From Deltaproteobacteria bacterium (GTDB lineage Bacteria; Myxococcota_A; Polyangia; Polyangiales; Ga0077539), in the NCBI GenBank assembly GCA_947477565.1, contig CANJUR010000004.1, positions 122,646-186,645 on the forward strand: a stretch of 64,000 bases of DNA. The letters are read 5' to 3'. A model generated the notes under the pieces. That model was not told the DNA's origin and did no database searches. It was given only the letters and a program-made list of their open reading frames with translations. This document shows positions 8,918-19,200 of the stretch, one piece after another. Numbering within the stretch: position 1 is the stretch's first letter; each line of letters begins with the position of its first letter. Made by a program: the position numbers and the translations under genes.

Positions 8918-10101
8918 GGGTTTCTCGGCGGCCGGGATCGCCGTTACGGCGTGCAGCTTCGGCGGCAGGCACACCTTCAGCTTTCGCAGCAGGGCCGCCG
9001 CCTCCGGGCGGACGTCCGTCGTCTGCCGGACCCGCACGCCTCCGCGCTCGTACTCGACGACCCGTAGCCCAGGGCCAGATCCTCGGCCGTGAGCGTGTCG
9101 TCATTCGAGGAGATCACCCACTTGCCGTCCTATCGCTCTGCGTCCTTCACGGCCGCCCGATCGATTGCCAGACCGCCAGTCCCAACCGGATGCAGATATC
9201 GTTTGAAGCGGCCACTGGTCAGCAGTTCATGCGCGCGAGTCGTATGCCCGCCGCCGGGCCTCTGCTGGAGAGTTTCGAGCTCTGCGGCCCAGCTTTTCGA
9301 GAACCTTCTCCCGGTGTTTCCGCTGCCGTGTCTCCTCGTCCGGGTTGTGACCGATGACGTACCGGCGGCGCCGCTCGCCATCCCCGACGATCACCGTCTT
9401 CACTCGGAGGTTGTCCTTCACTTCCTTGTAGCGACCGGGGCGGGCGAGTACCTCCCCGGTGACTTCGTCGTTCGCTCGCATCTTCGCCCCGAGTATGTAC
9501 TTGCCATTCCTGAGACTGAGCTTCTTCCTATTGTCTTCCTTGACCTTCTCCACGGTCGTCACGTCCGTGGTGTTCCCGGGAAAAACCCACGAACGCACGG
9601 GCAATCCCTCGCGCGTCACCGCGAGTCCGACTTCAATCTGCGGCGCGTCCTCTCGCCCGTTACTGGAGTGGCCACGCTTGCGCAACGCCTCATACGAGCG
9701 CCCATGAGAGGGCATATCCACCTCATCGGCCTCATCGATCTCGAAGTGCAGTGATGTCGTATCGTAGAAGATCAGATCGACATCTGCGTTCATCAAGTAG
9801 GCCATTTTAATGTAGATGGACTTCTCGATCTCGGCCTTGTGGTCTTCAAAGAAGTCCGTCGACCGATAGAGATGTTGCAACTAGATGGCATCGCCACCCG
9901 GCAGAAACACCTCCTCTCGCAACCACTGCTCCCGGCAGTAGAGCTTCGAGTACGGCGCGAGGGTGCGATTGGCGACCATCGCGAACAGCGCCCGCTCGAA
10001 GGGCGCGCAGATGTGCCGCGAATCCCCAGTAGGCGAACGAGAAGGAGGCCGAGCCCGAACTCCTTCCACAACTGCTCCTGGACGTAGATGCCACCGCACA
10101 C
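8918..10101 (-). pseudogene. Decayed IS1634-family (IS4 superfamily) transposase
   Basis: Transposase-like protein reads across three minus-strand frames. The N-terminal part (YVQEQLWKEF, then APFERALFAMVANRTLAPYSK) is split by a frameshift near 10020. An in-frame TAG at about 9881-9883 interrupts the sequence after LREEVFLPGGDAI. The best-preserved stretch (9227-9880) holds the first DDE aspartate in DVDLIFYDTTSLHFE. After VEKVKED it jumps directly to NGKYILGAKMR, so the segment with the second catalytic Asp (usually DxGF or DAGM) is deleted. Another frameshift near 9250-9300 and a large deletion after LTAEDLALGY remove most of the C-terminal domain. Start and terminal inverted repeats were not found. 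It cannot be active and marks an old insertion. Confidence 0.85.
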
Positions 10102-10161
10102 CCGTTGCCGAACGGGCGCCCAGAAGTGTGGCTGGAGTCTCAGGGCCGATGGTCTCTGCCG

Positions 10162-11382
10162 TCACCCCGGTGGACGCAGACGCCAGAGGTCCACGGAGCT
10201 AGCCGCGGGGTACTCCATCATCACGTCGGTCAACGGAACGATGCGCCACGCCTGCAGGCGACCGTAGCCGTTCTTCTCAAAAAGGTAGCCCCCGAGCAGC
10301 CAGGTTGCAGAGTGGAGCGGACGCTGCTCGGCGTCGCGCACCACCAGGACGTCACCGAAGCGCGCTGCGGAGGGCACCCGTATAAAGTCGCTCCGCAAAA
10401 CAGCGTCGAGCGCAGCGCCATTGCCGATCACTCCACTCGCGTGGTCCAAAAAACGGAGCACCGTCCAGAAGCAGTTGGTCCACTCTTCCCCGGCTGCGGG
10501 GAAGGTTCCGAGCCGGGAGCGCGCCCACGAAGGAAGAAGCGCTTCGAGCGGCAACGTCGCTTCCCCCGCGGCGCGCGCGGTGCTCAGGCGATCGCGCACG
10601 GCGGCCTGCTCGGTCGGTAAAAAGCTCATCAGGAGTCGCTCAATCACTGAGGGATCACTCAGTCGCAACGAAACCGCTGCGGTCGGTCGGCTGAGCATCG
10701 CCCTCATGAACCCCCGGCAGGCCTCCCGCGTACCGAGGCGTCCGCAGACCACAGCGATGTCCGAGAAGGCAGGAACGCCCTCGCGGTGCCACGTCAGGGT
10801 GTCCATGAGGGGACGGATGGCGGAGGGAATCCCCGGGGCTGCGCTGAAGGGCCCCAGCGGGTCGGAGCGGTAGAAAGTGTCCCCGGCCTGCGGGTTGCCG
10901 TCGATGAGCGCGAGGACGCTGTAGACGCGTGAACGAACCGACGCTGACAGCGCGGCGACGGACTCCAACGGTGGCAGCACGACGCACCCGGAGGCATCGC
11001 AATCGAGGCGAGGCGACGCGCCAGGGACGTCCGCGAGAAGCGCGATGGCACGCTCGCGGGAGTAGCCCGGGAGACGCCAACGAATGGGCACCGCCCAGTC
11101 GCGCGCCGGGAGTAGCTCATCGGGAAGCGACACGATTCGAGTCTCGACGACGAGGTCTTCCGCCCGGACGCTCACGGATTGATCGATGGCAGTCACCGGA
11201 TGCGGGCTCGTCGTCACCGTCGAACGCCCCGGCGACCAGACAACCCCGAAAGCCACGGCCAGGCCAGCGACAAGCAGAAACGCAAAGACGAAAAGATGCT
11301 CGTTTCCCGCAGCCGTGGGCGGCGTGGCGGGAATCGGATCAGGGATGCGGACCACAGGCCGCCGGACGCGTTTCCTGGACAT
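10162..11382 (-). CDS. Membrane-anchored protein with possible papain-like (NlpC/P60-type) C-terminal domain
   Basis: 406 residues. A basic N-terminus (SRKRVRRP) is followed by one membrane segment at about 29-48, so most of the protein should lie outside the cytoplasm. The middle (about 70-290) has no family I recognise. The C-terminal part has Cys304 in WTNCFWTVLRF, a GDVLVV strand and His357 in PLHSATWLLGGYLFEKNGYG, the order and spacing seen in NlpC/P60 or papain-like peptidases and amidases. That fold is inferred from these motifs only. The gene is on the minus strand, downstream of the sensor kinase and separated from it by 247 bases. A peptidoglycan-acting enzyme or an inactive relative are both possible. 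Confidence 0.65.
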   Translation of the reverse strand: MSRKRVRRPVVRIPDPIPATPPTAAGNEHLFVFAFLLVAGLAVAFGVVWSPGRSTVTTSPHPVTAIDQSVSVRAEDLVVETRIVSLPDELLPARDWAVPIRWRLPGYSRERAIALLADVPGASPRLDCDASGCVVLPPLESVAALSASVRSRVYSVLALIDGNPQAGDTFYRSDPLGPFSAAPGIPSAIRPLMDTLTWHREGVPAFSDIAVVCGRLGTREACRGFMRAMLSRPTAAVSLRLSDPSVIERLLMSFLPTEQAAVRDRLSTARAAGEATLPLEALLPSWARSRLGTFPAAGEEWTNCFWTVLRFLDHASGVIGNGAALDAVLRSDFIRVPSAARFGDVLVVRDAEQRPLHSATWLLGGYLFEKNGYGRLQAWRIVPLTDVMMEYPAASSVDLWRLRPPG

Positions 11383-11629
11383 GGGAAAGCAACCTCAAAA
11401 GGACCGAAACGACTCGTCGGCCCACGGGATTCCTGAGTGGTAGCAGGGATTGAACCATACGATTAAATCGCTGTAATAACCTCGAGAATTGGTGCGCGCG
11501 GGCTGCGTTGCGCAAGGAGCGTGCAGTGCTCCGTGCAGCGCCTTGCACACCGGGCAATCGGTCTAAGGTGGCGGAGCCCGTACCACCGGGGCCCACCTAC
11601 AGTAGCGGCCCTCTCGGCAGCCCGTCCGA

Positions 11630-13879
11630 TCAGGGTTTATGGCTGATCGAGACGCCGTCCGCCGGGGAGACGAGGGCTCCGACGGGCCCCTGCGACGGGC
11701 TCAGCGGCAGCCGCGCCACGAACACCGCCCCGCCATGAGCACCCGCGCGAAGCGCCACGGTGCCACCATGCTCCTCGATGATACGGCGGACCACCGCGAG
11801 GCCGAGCCCCGTGCCTGTAGCCTTTAACGTAAAGAACGGCTCGAACACCCGCGACAGGTCTACGGAAGCGACGCCCACGCCGGTGTCCTCCACTTCAAGG
11901 TCCACCGCCGACACACCGTGGCTCAACTCTGCCGCCCGCGCCCGCAGCGTGACCGTCCCCCCGTGCGGCAGCGCCTGAATCGCGTTGACCATCACGTTCA
12001 CCAGCGCCTGTCGCAGCAGCCGGCTGTCGGCTTCGAGCATCGGCAGCCCCGGGGCGATCTCGCGCCGCACCACGACCGCCGTCGGGTTGGTCGCCGTGGT
12101 GGCTGCCGTCCACGCCTCGTCGAGCGCCTGCTCAACCGGCATGGGCAGGGTCGAGAGGTTCACCGGCCGCGCGAAATCCAGGAGGTCGCCGACGATGCGG
12201 TTGAGCCGATCGCTCTCCTCTCGCAAAATGTCCAACAAGATCTTCGCGTCTCCGGTGGGCTTCAAGAGCCGGTCGAGCGAGCCCAGGGAGTTGAAGATCA
12301 CCCCGAGCGGGTTGCGCACCTCGTGGGCCATCACCGCCGAGAGTTCGCCGAGGGCCGCGAGCCGCTCTCGCTGCACCAGCCTTGACTGCGCCGCGGTCAG
12401 CGCGTCGAGCCGCCGACGAGCCTCCTCGTGGAGGTCGGCATTCTCCAGTCCAACGCGCACCACGCTCGCCGCCGCGCGCGCCAGCGCCACCTCGTCGTCA
12501 CGCAGCCGCCGACCAGGAACATCACCCACCAGCAGCGCCCCGCGCACTCCGCCCTGCCCCTCAAACGGGATGATTGTGAGCGACCGCGGGGTCGTCTCGT
12601 CACGCCAGAACGTCCCTGCTCGCGGCGCGCTACGCGAGTCGCCGAGGGCCACCACGTCCCCTTGCTCGAGAATGTCCACCAGCCACTGGGCCGTCACGAC
12701 GCGCACCCGCACGACCGGCGCGACATCCCCGCCGGGCCACGCCGCCAGGCGGAGCAGTGACTCACCCCGCCGCAGCACCCACGCCGATACCTCCACCGCG
12801 CCCATCATCTCCGCGACCACTTCGCACGCCGCGCGCAGCAGGGGCACCGACCCCGCCCGCGCCTCGGCCAACATCGCCCGCGCGAGGCTGCTCACCGCCT
12901 CCAACTCCCGCTCTCGCCGCCGCGAGCGCGCGAGGTCGCGCACGTTTTCGAGCGCTGCGGACACCTGCGCGGAGAGCAGCCGCGCCACCGGGAGGTCGTC
13001 CTCGCGCAGCCACCGTCCGGCGAGCAGGAGCAGCGCCGGGCCGCCCGCCCACCCATCGACGCGAGTGATCGCCACGTGCAGCGAATCGAGCACCGAGGCG
13101 TCCCCGTCGCGGCTCGCGCCAATCGGAACATTCGCCACCGCGGCAAGCTCGGCGTACCCGTCGTCGGAGTAGGCCTCGCCCCAGCCCCATGCCTCGTGAC
13201 AAATCGGAGTCCAGTGGGCGGGAGACGCCTCCAGCGATCGCCCGAGCGCCCGCTCGACCGCCTTGCGATCGTTCGCGCCCCCCTCGACGAAGCGCACCGC
13301 AAGTCGGTCGCCGTCGGGCTGGAGCAGCACCCCGATAAGCTCCGCAGCGGCGAGGCCCGCGCGCAGGCTGGCCGCAACCTCTTCCTCGGTGCGCAGCAGG
13401 TGCACGGACACGCCGAGGTGCGCGAGGCTGAAGCGGCGGATGCGCAGCGCGGCGCGGTCGGTGACGTCGCGTGCGAGCACGAGCACCTCGCTGCCGACTC
13501 TGCTCAGTTGAAGTTCGACGGTGCGACGGGCTCCGTCGGGCCTTCGCACGACGACCTCGTACTCGCGCGGAGCCGCCTCCCCGCGCATACGGCGGGCGAC
13601 GCGATCGCTCACACGGACGCTGTGCTCGGGCGCAACAAGCTCCGCCGTCGAGCGCCCGATCAGCGCCTCCCCCGGGAGGCCGATGATCTCGGCGATGGCT
13701 TCGTTGGCGTACACCACGATGCCGTCACGGTGGATCAGGGCTCCGAGCGAGCAGGCGTCGAGCAGATGGCGATACAATGAACGGACCTCCCGATGGCTGA
13801 CCAGCAGAGACGGAGCGTCAGACAGAGCCGCGTAGGAGTCATCGCAGTGCGTCGCTGCCGTGACGCGGGCGCCACCCAA
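11630..13879 (-). CDS. PAS/GAF sensor histidine kinase
   Basis: 749 residues from a TTG at 13879. A TTG at 13777 has the better ribosome site (CCTCCC on the plus strand at 13786-13791, i.e. GGGAGG) and may be the real start. Domains in order: PAS (about 30-140, IHRDGIVVYANEA), one or two GAF-like domains (about 150-480), HisKA with phospho-acceptor His519 in MAHEVRNPLG, and HATPase with N box NVMVNAIQAL, G1 DTGVGV, F box FEPFFTLK and G2 GTGLGLAVV. There is no membrane segment, so it is a cytoplasmic sensor with all catalytic boxes intact. No response regulator lies beside it. It is divergent from the lipid operon at 13953 across a very short gap, so the two may share a control region. Confidence 0.9.
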   Translation of the reverse strand: MGGARVTAATHCDDSYAALSDAPSLLVSHREVRSLYRHLLDACSLGALIHRDGIVVYANEAIAEIIGLPGEALIGRSTAELVAPEHSVRVSDRVARRMRGEAAPREYEVVVRRPDGARRTVELQLSRVGSEVLVLARDVTDRAALRIRRFSLAHLGVSVHLLRTEEEVAASLRAGLAAAELIGVLLQPDGDRLAVRFVEGGANDRKAVERALGRSLEASPAHWTPICHEAWGWGEAYSDDGYAELAAVANVPIGASRDGDASVLDSLHVAITRVDGWAGGPALLLLAGRWLREDDLPVARLLSAQVSAALENVRDLARSRRRERELEAVSSLARAMLAEARAGSVPLLRAACEVVAEMMGAVEVSAWVLRRGESLLRLAAWPGGDVAPVVRVRVVTAQWLVDILEQGDVVALGDSRSAPRAGTFWRDETTPRSLTIIPFEGQGGVRGALLVGDVPGRRLRDDEVALARAAASVVRVGLENADLHEEARRRLDALTAAQSRLVQRERLAALGELSAVMAHEVRNPLGVIFNSLGSLDRLLKPTGDAKILLDILREESDRLNRIVGDLLDFARPVNLSTLPMPVEQALDEAWTAATTATNPTAVVVRREIAPGLPMLEADSRLLRQALVNVMVNAIQALPHGGTVTLRARAAELSHGVSAVDLEVEDTGVGVASVDLSRVFEPFFTLKATGTGLGLAVVRRIIEEHGGTVALRAGAHGGAVFVARLPLSPSQGPVGALVSPADGVSISHKP

Positions 13880-13952
13880 ACCACGCTAAGGACTGTAAGG
13901 CCGCGAAGGGGTTTTGTTCAAGGTAGACCCTGTGCTAGACGCCCCGCGGACG

Positions 13953-14621
13953 ATGGCCGCGAGCTACTTTGACGTCGACGGAACCCTGGTCCGCACGAAC
14001 CTCGTTCACCCGACCCTGTTTTACCTCCTCAATCAGGCTACGCCTGCGCGCACGCTTGCCCGCCTCGGAGGCGCCCTGCTGCGCTCTCCAAAGCTCGTAC
14101 TGGCTGAGCTACGCGACCGGCGCGCCTTCAACGAAGAGCTGTACATGCTCTTCCGCGGCATGAGCGAAGACCGCCTGCACGCCCTGGCCGACGAGGTCGT
14201 CGACAAGGTGCTGCGCCCGGCGATCTACCCTGGTTCTCGAGACCTCATCCGCCGATGCAAAGACCTCGGTCACGCGGTGGTCATCTGCTCGGGCGCGCTC
14301 GATTTCCTGATGGTTCCGCTCGCCCGCGAGCTCGGGGCGGACGAGGTCATCGCCAACCGCCTCGAGTTTCATGACCGCATCGCGAGCGGCCGGATGATTC
14401 CCCCGGTGGTCGCTGGGCCGACCAAGGCGCTGCTCATCCGCGAGCACGCCCGGCGCAACGGCCACGACCTCGACGCCAGCTTCGCTTACAGTGACTCGTA
14501 TTCCGACGTGCCGATGCTCTCGGTCGTCGGCCATCCCTCCGCCGTCAACCCGGACGCGGCCCTCGAGCGACTCGCGCATGCGCACCGCTGGCCCGTCGTG
14601 CACCTGGATCGGACCCCGTGA
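13953..14621 (+). CDS. HAD-IB family phosphatase (SerB-like), first gene of the lipid operon
   Basis: 222 residues from the ATG at 13953, chosen because HAD-IB proteins start directly at the nucleophile motif (here MAASYFDVDGTL); a TTG at 13914 would add 13 residues. Motif I is DVDGTL, motif II lies in VVICSGALDFL, and motif III/IV is SYSDSYSDVPML, all as in phosphoserine-phosphatase-like enzymes. The likely reaction is removal of phosphate from a small metabolite or lipid phosphate. The stop overlaps the GTG start of the next gene (GTGA at 14618-14621), so the two are translationally coupled. In Myxococcus ether-lipid loci a phosphatase-type gene near the multifunctional enzyme would fit; that link is inference from context. 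Confidence 0.85.
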   Translation: MAASYFDVDGTLVRTNLVHPTLFYLLNQATPARTLARLGGALLRSPKLVLAELRDRRAFNEELYMLFRGMSEDRLHALADEVVDKVLRPAIYPGSRDLIRRCKDLGHAVVICSGALDFLMVPLARELGADEVIANRLEFHDRIASGRMIPPVVAGPTKALLIREHARRNGHDLDASFAYSDSYSDVPMLSVVGHPSAVNPDAALERLAHAHRWPVVHLDRTP

Positions 14622-16222
14622 CACACCCCTGCGTCGTGACCCTCGACCGCAAGAGCGCGCCCCGCGTTCTCTTCGCGGGCAACCGCCTCATCGAAGTTGA
14701 CCTCCCCGCAGGCACCCGGGTGATCTACCCGAAGCCTCCGCTGGAAGGTCTCCGCGACCCCGACGCGGCCATCCGGTACGCGATCAACCACCCGTACAAC
14801 CGCGAGCCGCTCTACGCGCTCTTGCGCCCCGGGATGAAGGTCGTCATCGCGATGGATGACATCTCGCTGCCGCTGCCGCCGATGAAGCGGCCGGACGTGC
14901 GCGAGCGGGTGCTCACCATCGTGCTTCAACTCCTCGCGGACCACGGGGTCGATGACTTCGAGATGATCATCGCGACGAGCGTCCACCGGAAGATGACCGG
15001 CCCGGAGGTGCGGCACATCGTCGGCGACCGGATCTTCGACGCGTACTGGCCCAGGCGCCTCTACAACCACGACGCGGAGGATCTCGACAACATGGCCTTC
15101 GTCGGCGAGACCGACCTGGGCGAGCGCGTGGTGCTCAACAAGAAGGCCGTCGAGGCCGACCTGGTCATCTACGTGAACCTCAACCTCGTCCCGATGGACG
15201 GCGGTCACAAGAGCGTGGCCGTGGGGCTCTGCGGGTACGAGAGCCTGAAGCCGCATCACAACCCCAAGGTGATGCGCAAGTGCCACTCGTACATGGACCC
15301 GAAGACCAGCGAGCTCAACACCATCGTCGAGCGCATGGGCAAGGTCACCAACAAGGTGCTCAAGGTCTTCACCATCGAGACCACGGTGAACAACCGGATG
15401 TTCGATCGGGCGCTGTCGTTTCTGCACAAGAACGAGGATGACTGGTCGGGCAACGAGCGCCTCGCGTTCAAAGGGATGCAGTTCGCGCTCGACCGCACGC
15501 CGGACTCCGCGCGACAGAAGATCTTCGAGCGCGTTCCGTCGCCGTTTGAGCTGACGGGCGTATTCGCGGGGGAGACTGAGGCCGCGCACGTCCACACGCT
15601 CAAGCGCTGCTTCGAGCAGTACTGCGTGCCCGTGGAAGGGCAGGCAGACATCCTGATCAGCGGGATTCCTTACGTGTCTCCGTACAACGTCAACGCCTTC
15701 CTCAACCCACTGCTCGTGCAGGTGATGGCGCAGGGCTACCTCTTCAACATGTACCGGGGTCAGCCCCTCGTGAAGAAGGGCGGAACCATCATCATCACGC
15801 ACCCGTGCACGGACCGCTTCGACCACGCGCAGCACGCGCCGTACGTCGAATTCGTGCACCGGTTGCTGCCCGAGACGCGCGACGCGATGGAGCTTCACAA
15901 GCGCTTCGAGAACGAGTTTGCGCAGCACCCGGCGTACCTGCAGATGTATCGCCGCGGCAACGCGTACCACCCGGTGCACGCGTTCTTCATGTGGTACTGG
16001 GGCGAGGCCGGACGGCAGCACGTGGGGCGCGTGATCGTGGTGGGCGCGGACAACGCGTACATCCCGCAGGTGCTCGGATACGAGACCGCGCGCTCGATGC
16101 ACGAAGCCATCGAGATGGCCAAAGACACGGCGCCGCAGTCGCCGCAGATCACCTGCATGCACCTCCCGCCGATCGTGATGGCGGACATGGTCATGCCCCG
16201 AAGCCCAGGAGTCGCCACGTGA
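14618..16222 (+). CDS. LarA-like (DUF2088, nickel-pincer lactate-racemase family) protein
   Basis: 534 residues from GTG at 14618, overlapping the upstream stop by four bases. The N-terminal half matches the LarA fold. His123 (ATSVHRKM), Lys198 (GGHKSVAVG) and His214 (PHHN) keep the relative spacing of LarA His108, Lys184 and His200, the residues that act as base, hold the pincer cofactor and bind nickel. The position of LarA His174, the second acid/base, appears to be Leu/Asn (LNLVPMD). At 534 residues it is about 110 longer than typical LarA. Lactate racemisation is therefore doubtful, and another nickel-pincer reaction or a structural role is possible. The final TGA overlaps the ATG of the next gene by one base (TGATG at 16220-16224). 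Confidence 0.85.
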   Translation: MTHPCVVTLDRKSAPRVLFAGNRLIEVDLPAGTRVIYPKPPLEGLRDPDAAIRYAINHPYNREPLYALLRPGMKVVIAMDDISLPLPPMKRPDVRERVLTIVLQLLADHGVDDFEMIIATSVHRKMTGPEVRHIVGDRIFDAYWPRRLYNHDAEDLDNMAFVGETDLGERVVLNKKAVEADLVIYVNLNLVPMDGGHKSVAVGLCGYESLKPHHNPKVMRKCHSYMDPKTSELNTIVERMGKVTNKVLKVFTIETTVNNRMFDRALSFLHKNEDDWSGNERLAFKGMQFALDRTPDSARQKIFERVPSPFELTGVFAGETEAAHVHTLKRCFEQYCVPVEGQADILISGIPYVSPYNVNAFLNPLLVQVMAQGYLFNMYRGQPLVKKGGTIIITHPCTDRFDHAQHAPYVEFVHRLLPETRDAMELHKRFENEFAQHPAYLQMYRRGNAYHPVHAFFMWYWGEAGRQHVGRVIVVGADNAYIPQVLGYETARSMHEAIEMAKDTAPQSPQITCMHLPPIVMADMVMPRSPGVAT

Positions 16223-19200
16223 TGAAGAACGGGCACGGCCCGCTCGACGTCGCGAAGGTGCTCGACGGCGCGCGGATCATCGTCGTCGGCGGAACCGGGT
16301 TCCTCGGCAAGGTCTGGCTCTCGCTGCTGCTCTGCCACTACCCCGACGTAGGGAAGGTCTTCCTGGTGGTGCGCTCGAAGGGCGCGCAGGACTCCGAGGC
16401 CCGCTTCTGGACCGACATCGCACCGAGCGAGCCCTTCTCGCCGCTGCGCGCACGGCACCCCGGCACGACCTACGAGGCGTTTCTCCGGCAGAAGATTCAC
16501 GTCGTCGATGCGGACGTATCGAAGCCGCTCTGCGGGTTCAGCAACGCGCTGCGGGCGGAGATCGAAGGCACCGTCGATGCGATGATCAACGTCGCCGGCG
16601 TGGTGGATTTCAACCCGCCGCTCGACGAGGCGCTGCTCACCAACGCCGCCGGGATGCAGAACCTCGTCGTGCTCGCCAAGGCGCTGGGCAACGTACCGGT
16701 GCTCCACACGAGCACCTGCTACGTGGCCGGGTACCGCAGCGGGCGCGTGGAGGAGGTCGATCCGCGGGCTGATCCGTTTCCGCTCTTCAAGGACATGCCC
16801 GACGCCCCGTGGGATCCGCACCGCGAGATCTCCGAAGGGCTGGCGCTGGCCGCGAGCGTCACGAAGCACGCCGATGATGCCAACCGTGTGGCCCAGTATG
16901 AGCGCGACGCGCGGGCCAACCTGGAGGCGAAGAAGGAGCCCAGCACCGGGGCGATCTTTACCGCGGAGGTAAAGAAGGTGCGGGAGAAGTGGCTGTCCGC
17001 CGAGGGCGAGCGCGTCGGGATGGAGCGTGCGAAGTTCTGGGGCTGGACCAACACGTACACGTACACAAAGTCCCTCGGCGAGCAGGTTCTGGCGGGCTCC
17101 GGGCTGCCGTTCACCATCGTGCGCCCAGCGGTGATCGAGTCCTCCGTCGCCTTCCCCTCCCCGGGTTGGAACGAGGGCATCAACACCATGGCCCCGATCA
17201 TGTTCATGTTCATGAGCGGGCACATGCAGATTCCGTCACACGCGACGGCCGGGCTCGACATCATTCCCGTGGACATGGTTTCCGGGGGCATGATTTTGGC
17301 GTTGGCCGCCCTGCTCGAGGGCACCCACGCACCGACGTACCACCTCGGCTCGAGCCACAAGAACCCCATCTCGATGAACCGCATCGTCGAGCTTTCCGGC
17401 CTCTACAAGCGCAAGCACTACCAGCGCACGAGCAAGGGCAACCCGTGGGTGAACTTCGCCCAGGCGCACTGGGAGCCCACGCCGGTCAGCAAGGAGGCCT
17501 TCTTCGGCCGGGGCGCCCCCGCGTTTGCCCGCGCGGCGAAGACCCTCTCGCAACTCGCGCGCAAGGCCTCGGTAGGCCCCGCCGCGGTGCTCTTCGCCCC
17601 GACCTCCCGCGCGCTCAGCTCGTATAGCGACCTCGCGAAGCGCAACGGCGAGATCTTCGCTCTCTTCGTCCCGTTCATGGCCGAGACCAACTACCAGTTC
17701 GTGACCGACGGGATGTCGGCGCTGGTGGCGCGACTCAACGAGACCGACCGCGCCGCCCTCAACTGGGCGCCGGAGGCCATCGACTGGCGGCACTACCTGA
17801 TGGAGGTCCATTACCCGGGCCTCGACCGATGGGTGATGCCGCTCATCGAGGAGCGCCTCAACCGCCCCGCCAAGCCACTGCGGGCGTACGTCTCGCTGCT
17901 CGACGTTCTCGACGAGGCGGCTGACCGCCACGACCTTTGCCCCGCGCTCCTGCGCATGGAAGGCGATGGTCTGGCGCGTGTTTCGTTTGTCGAGTGGAAG
18001 GCGCGCGCGGAGGCCACCGCGGCACGACTGGTCGCCGCGGGCGTACGTTCGGGCGACCGCGTGGTGCTCTGCGCGGGCAACCACCCGGCCTGGCCGATCG
18101 CGTATTTCGGCATCCTGCGCGCGGGCGCCGTGGCCGTCCCGACGGACGCCGCGATGGAAATCGGACCGCTCGAAAACGTGCTTCGCGCATCACGCGCGGT
18201 AGTGATCATCGCCGACGAGAAGGTGCGCGAGCGGCTCGCGGCCCTCGGCGACCTCACGGTCACGGCGATGGAAATCCACTCCATCACCGCCGAAGACTCC
18301 GCGCTGCTCGCGCCGACGCTCACGCCGCCCACCGCAGACACTCTCGCCAGCGTGATCTACACCTCCGGGACCACCGGGACCCCGAAGGGCGTGATGCTCT
18401 CGCACGGCAACTTCTGCCGCCTGATCGCGTCGCTCGCGCCGGTGTTTCCGCTCGGCGAGGGCGATCGCGTTCTGTCCGTCCTGCCGCTGCACCACACGTT
18501 CGAATTCACCTGCGGGATGCTGCTTCCGCTCTCGCGCGGCTCGTCGATGGTCTACCTCGACGAGCTCACCGGCGAGCGCATCGTCGAGGCACTGCGCGAC
18601 GCAAAGGTGTCCGCGATGGTGGGCGTTCCGGCGCTCTGGCAACTCCTCGAGCGCCGCATCACGCAGCAGGTGAAAGACCTCGGACCCGGCGCATCGACGG
18701 TCTTCGACGCAGCCCTCGCGCTCAACCGCACGCTCGGAGAGAAGGCGGGCATCAACGTCGGACAGGTGCTCTTCGGACCCGTGCACGCACGCCTCGGGGG
18801 GCGGCTGCGCTTCCTGATTTCCGGCGGAGCGGCGCTGCCGAAGGAGACCTCGGAGATGTTTCGCGGCCTGGGTTTGCCACTCGCGGAGGGCTATGGGCTC
18901 ACCGAGGCGTCGCCCGTGCTCACCGTCGCAAAGGCAAGCTCCTCAGCGAAGCCGGGCAGCGTCGGGATGCCCATCCCCGGCGTCGAAGTGAAGATCGTCA
19001 ATCCCGATCCGTCGGGCGTGGGCGAGGTCGTGGCGCGCGGTCCGAACGTGATGCTGGGCTACGCCGACGATCCGGAGGCCACTGCCGCGGTGCTCTCGCC
19101 AGACGGATGGCTGCGCACGGGCGACCTCGGGGCCATCGACAAGAAGGGCCGTCTGACCCTCGTCGGTCGCAGCAAGGACGTCGTCGTGGCCGCCAACGGG

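Noticed and set aside
11506..11550. Imperfect hairpin (GGAGC/GCTCC with GCAAGG/CCTTGC outside) upstream of the membrane protein gene
   Set aside because: Arms are short and imperfect, and no T tract or nearby stop codon supports a terminator; no promoter elements could be assigned.
15805..16221. Upstream extension of the five-domain enzyme
   Set aside because: It overlaps the LarA-like gene in another frame and lacks any domain; the coupled ATG at 16222 is the natural start.
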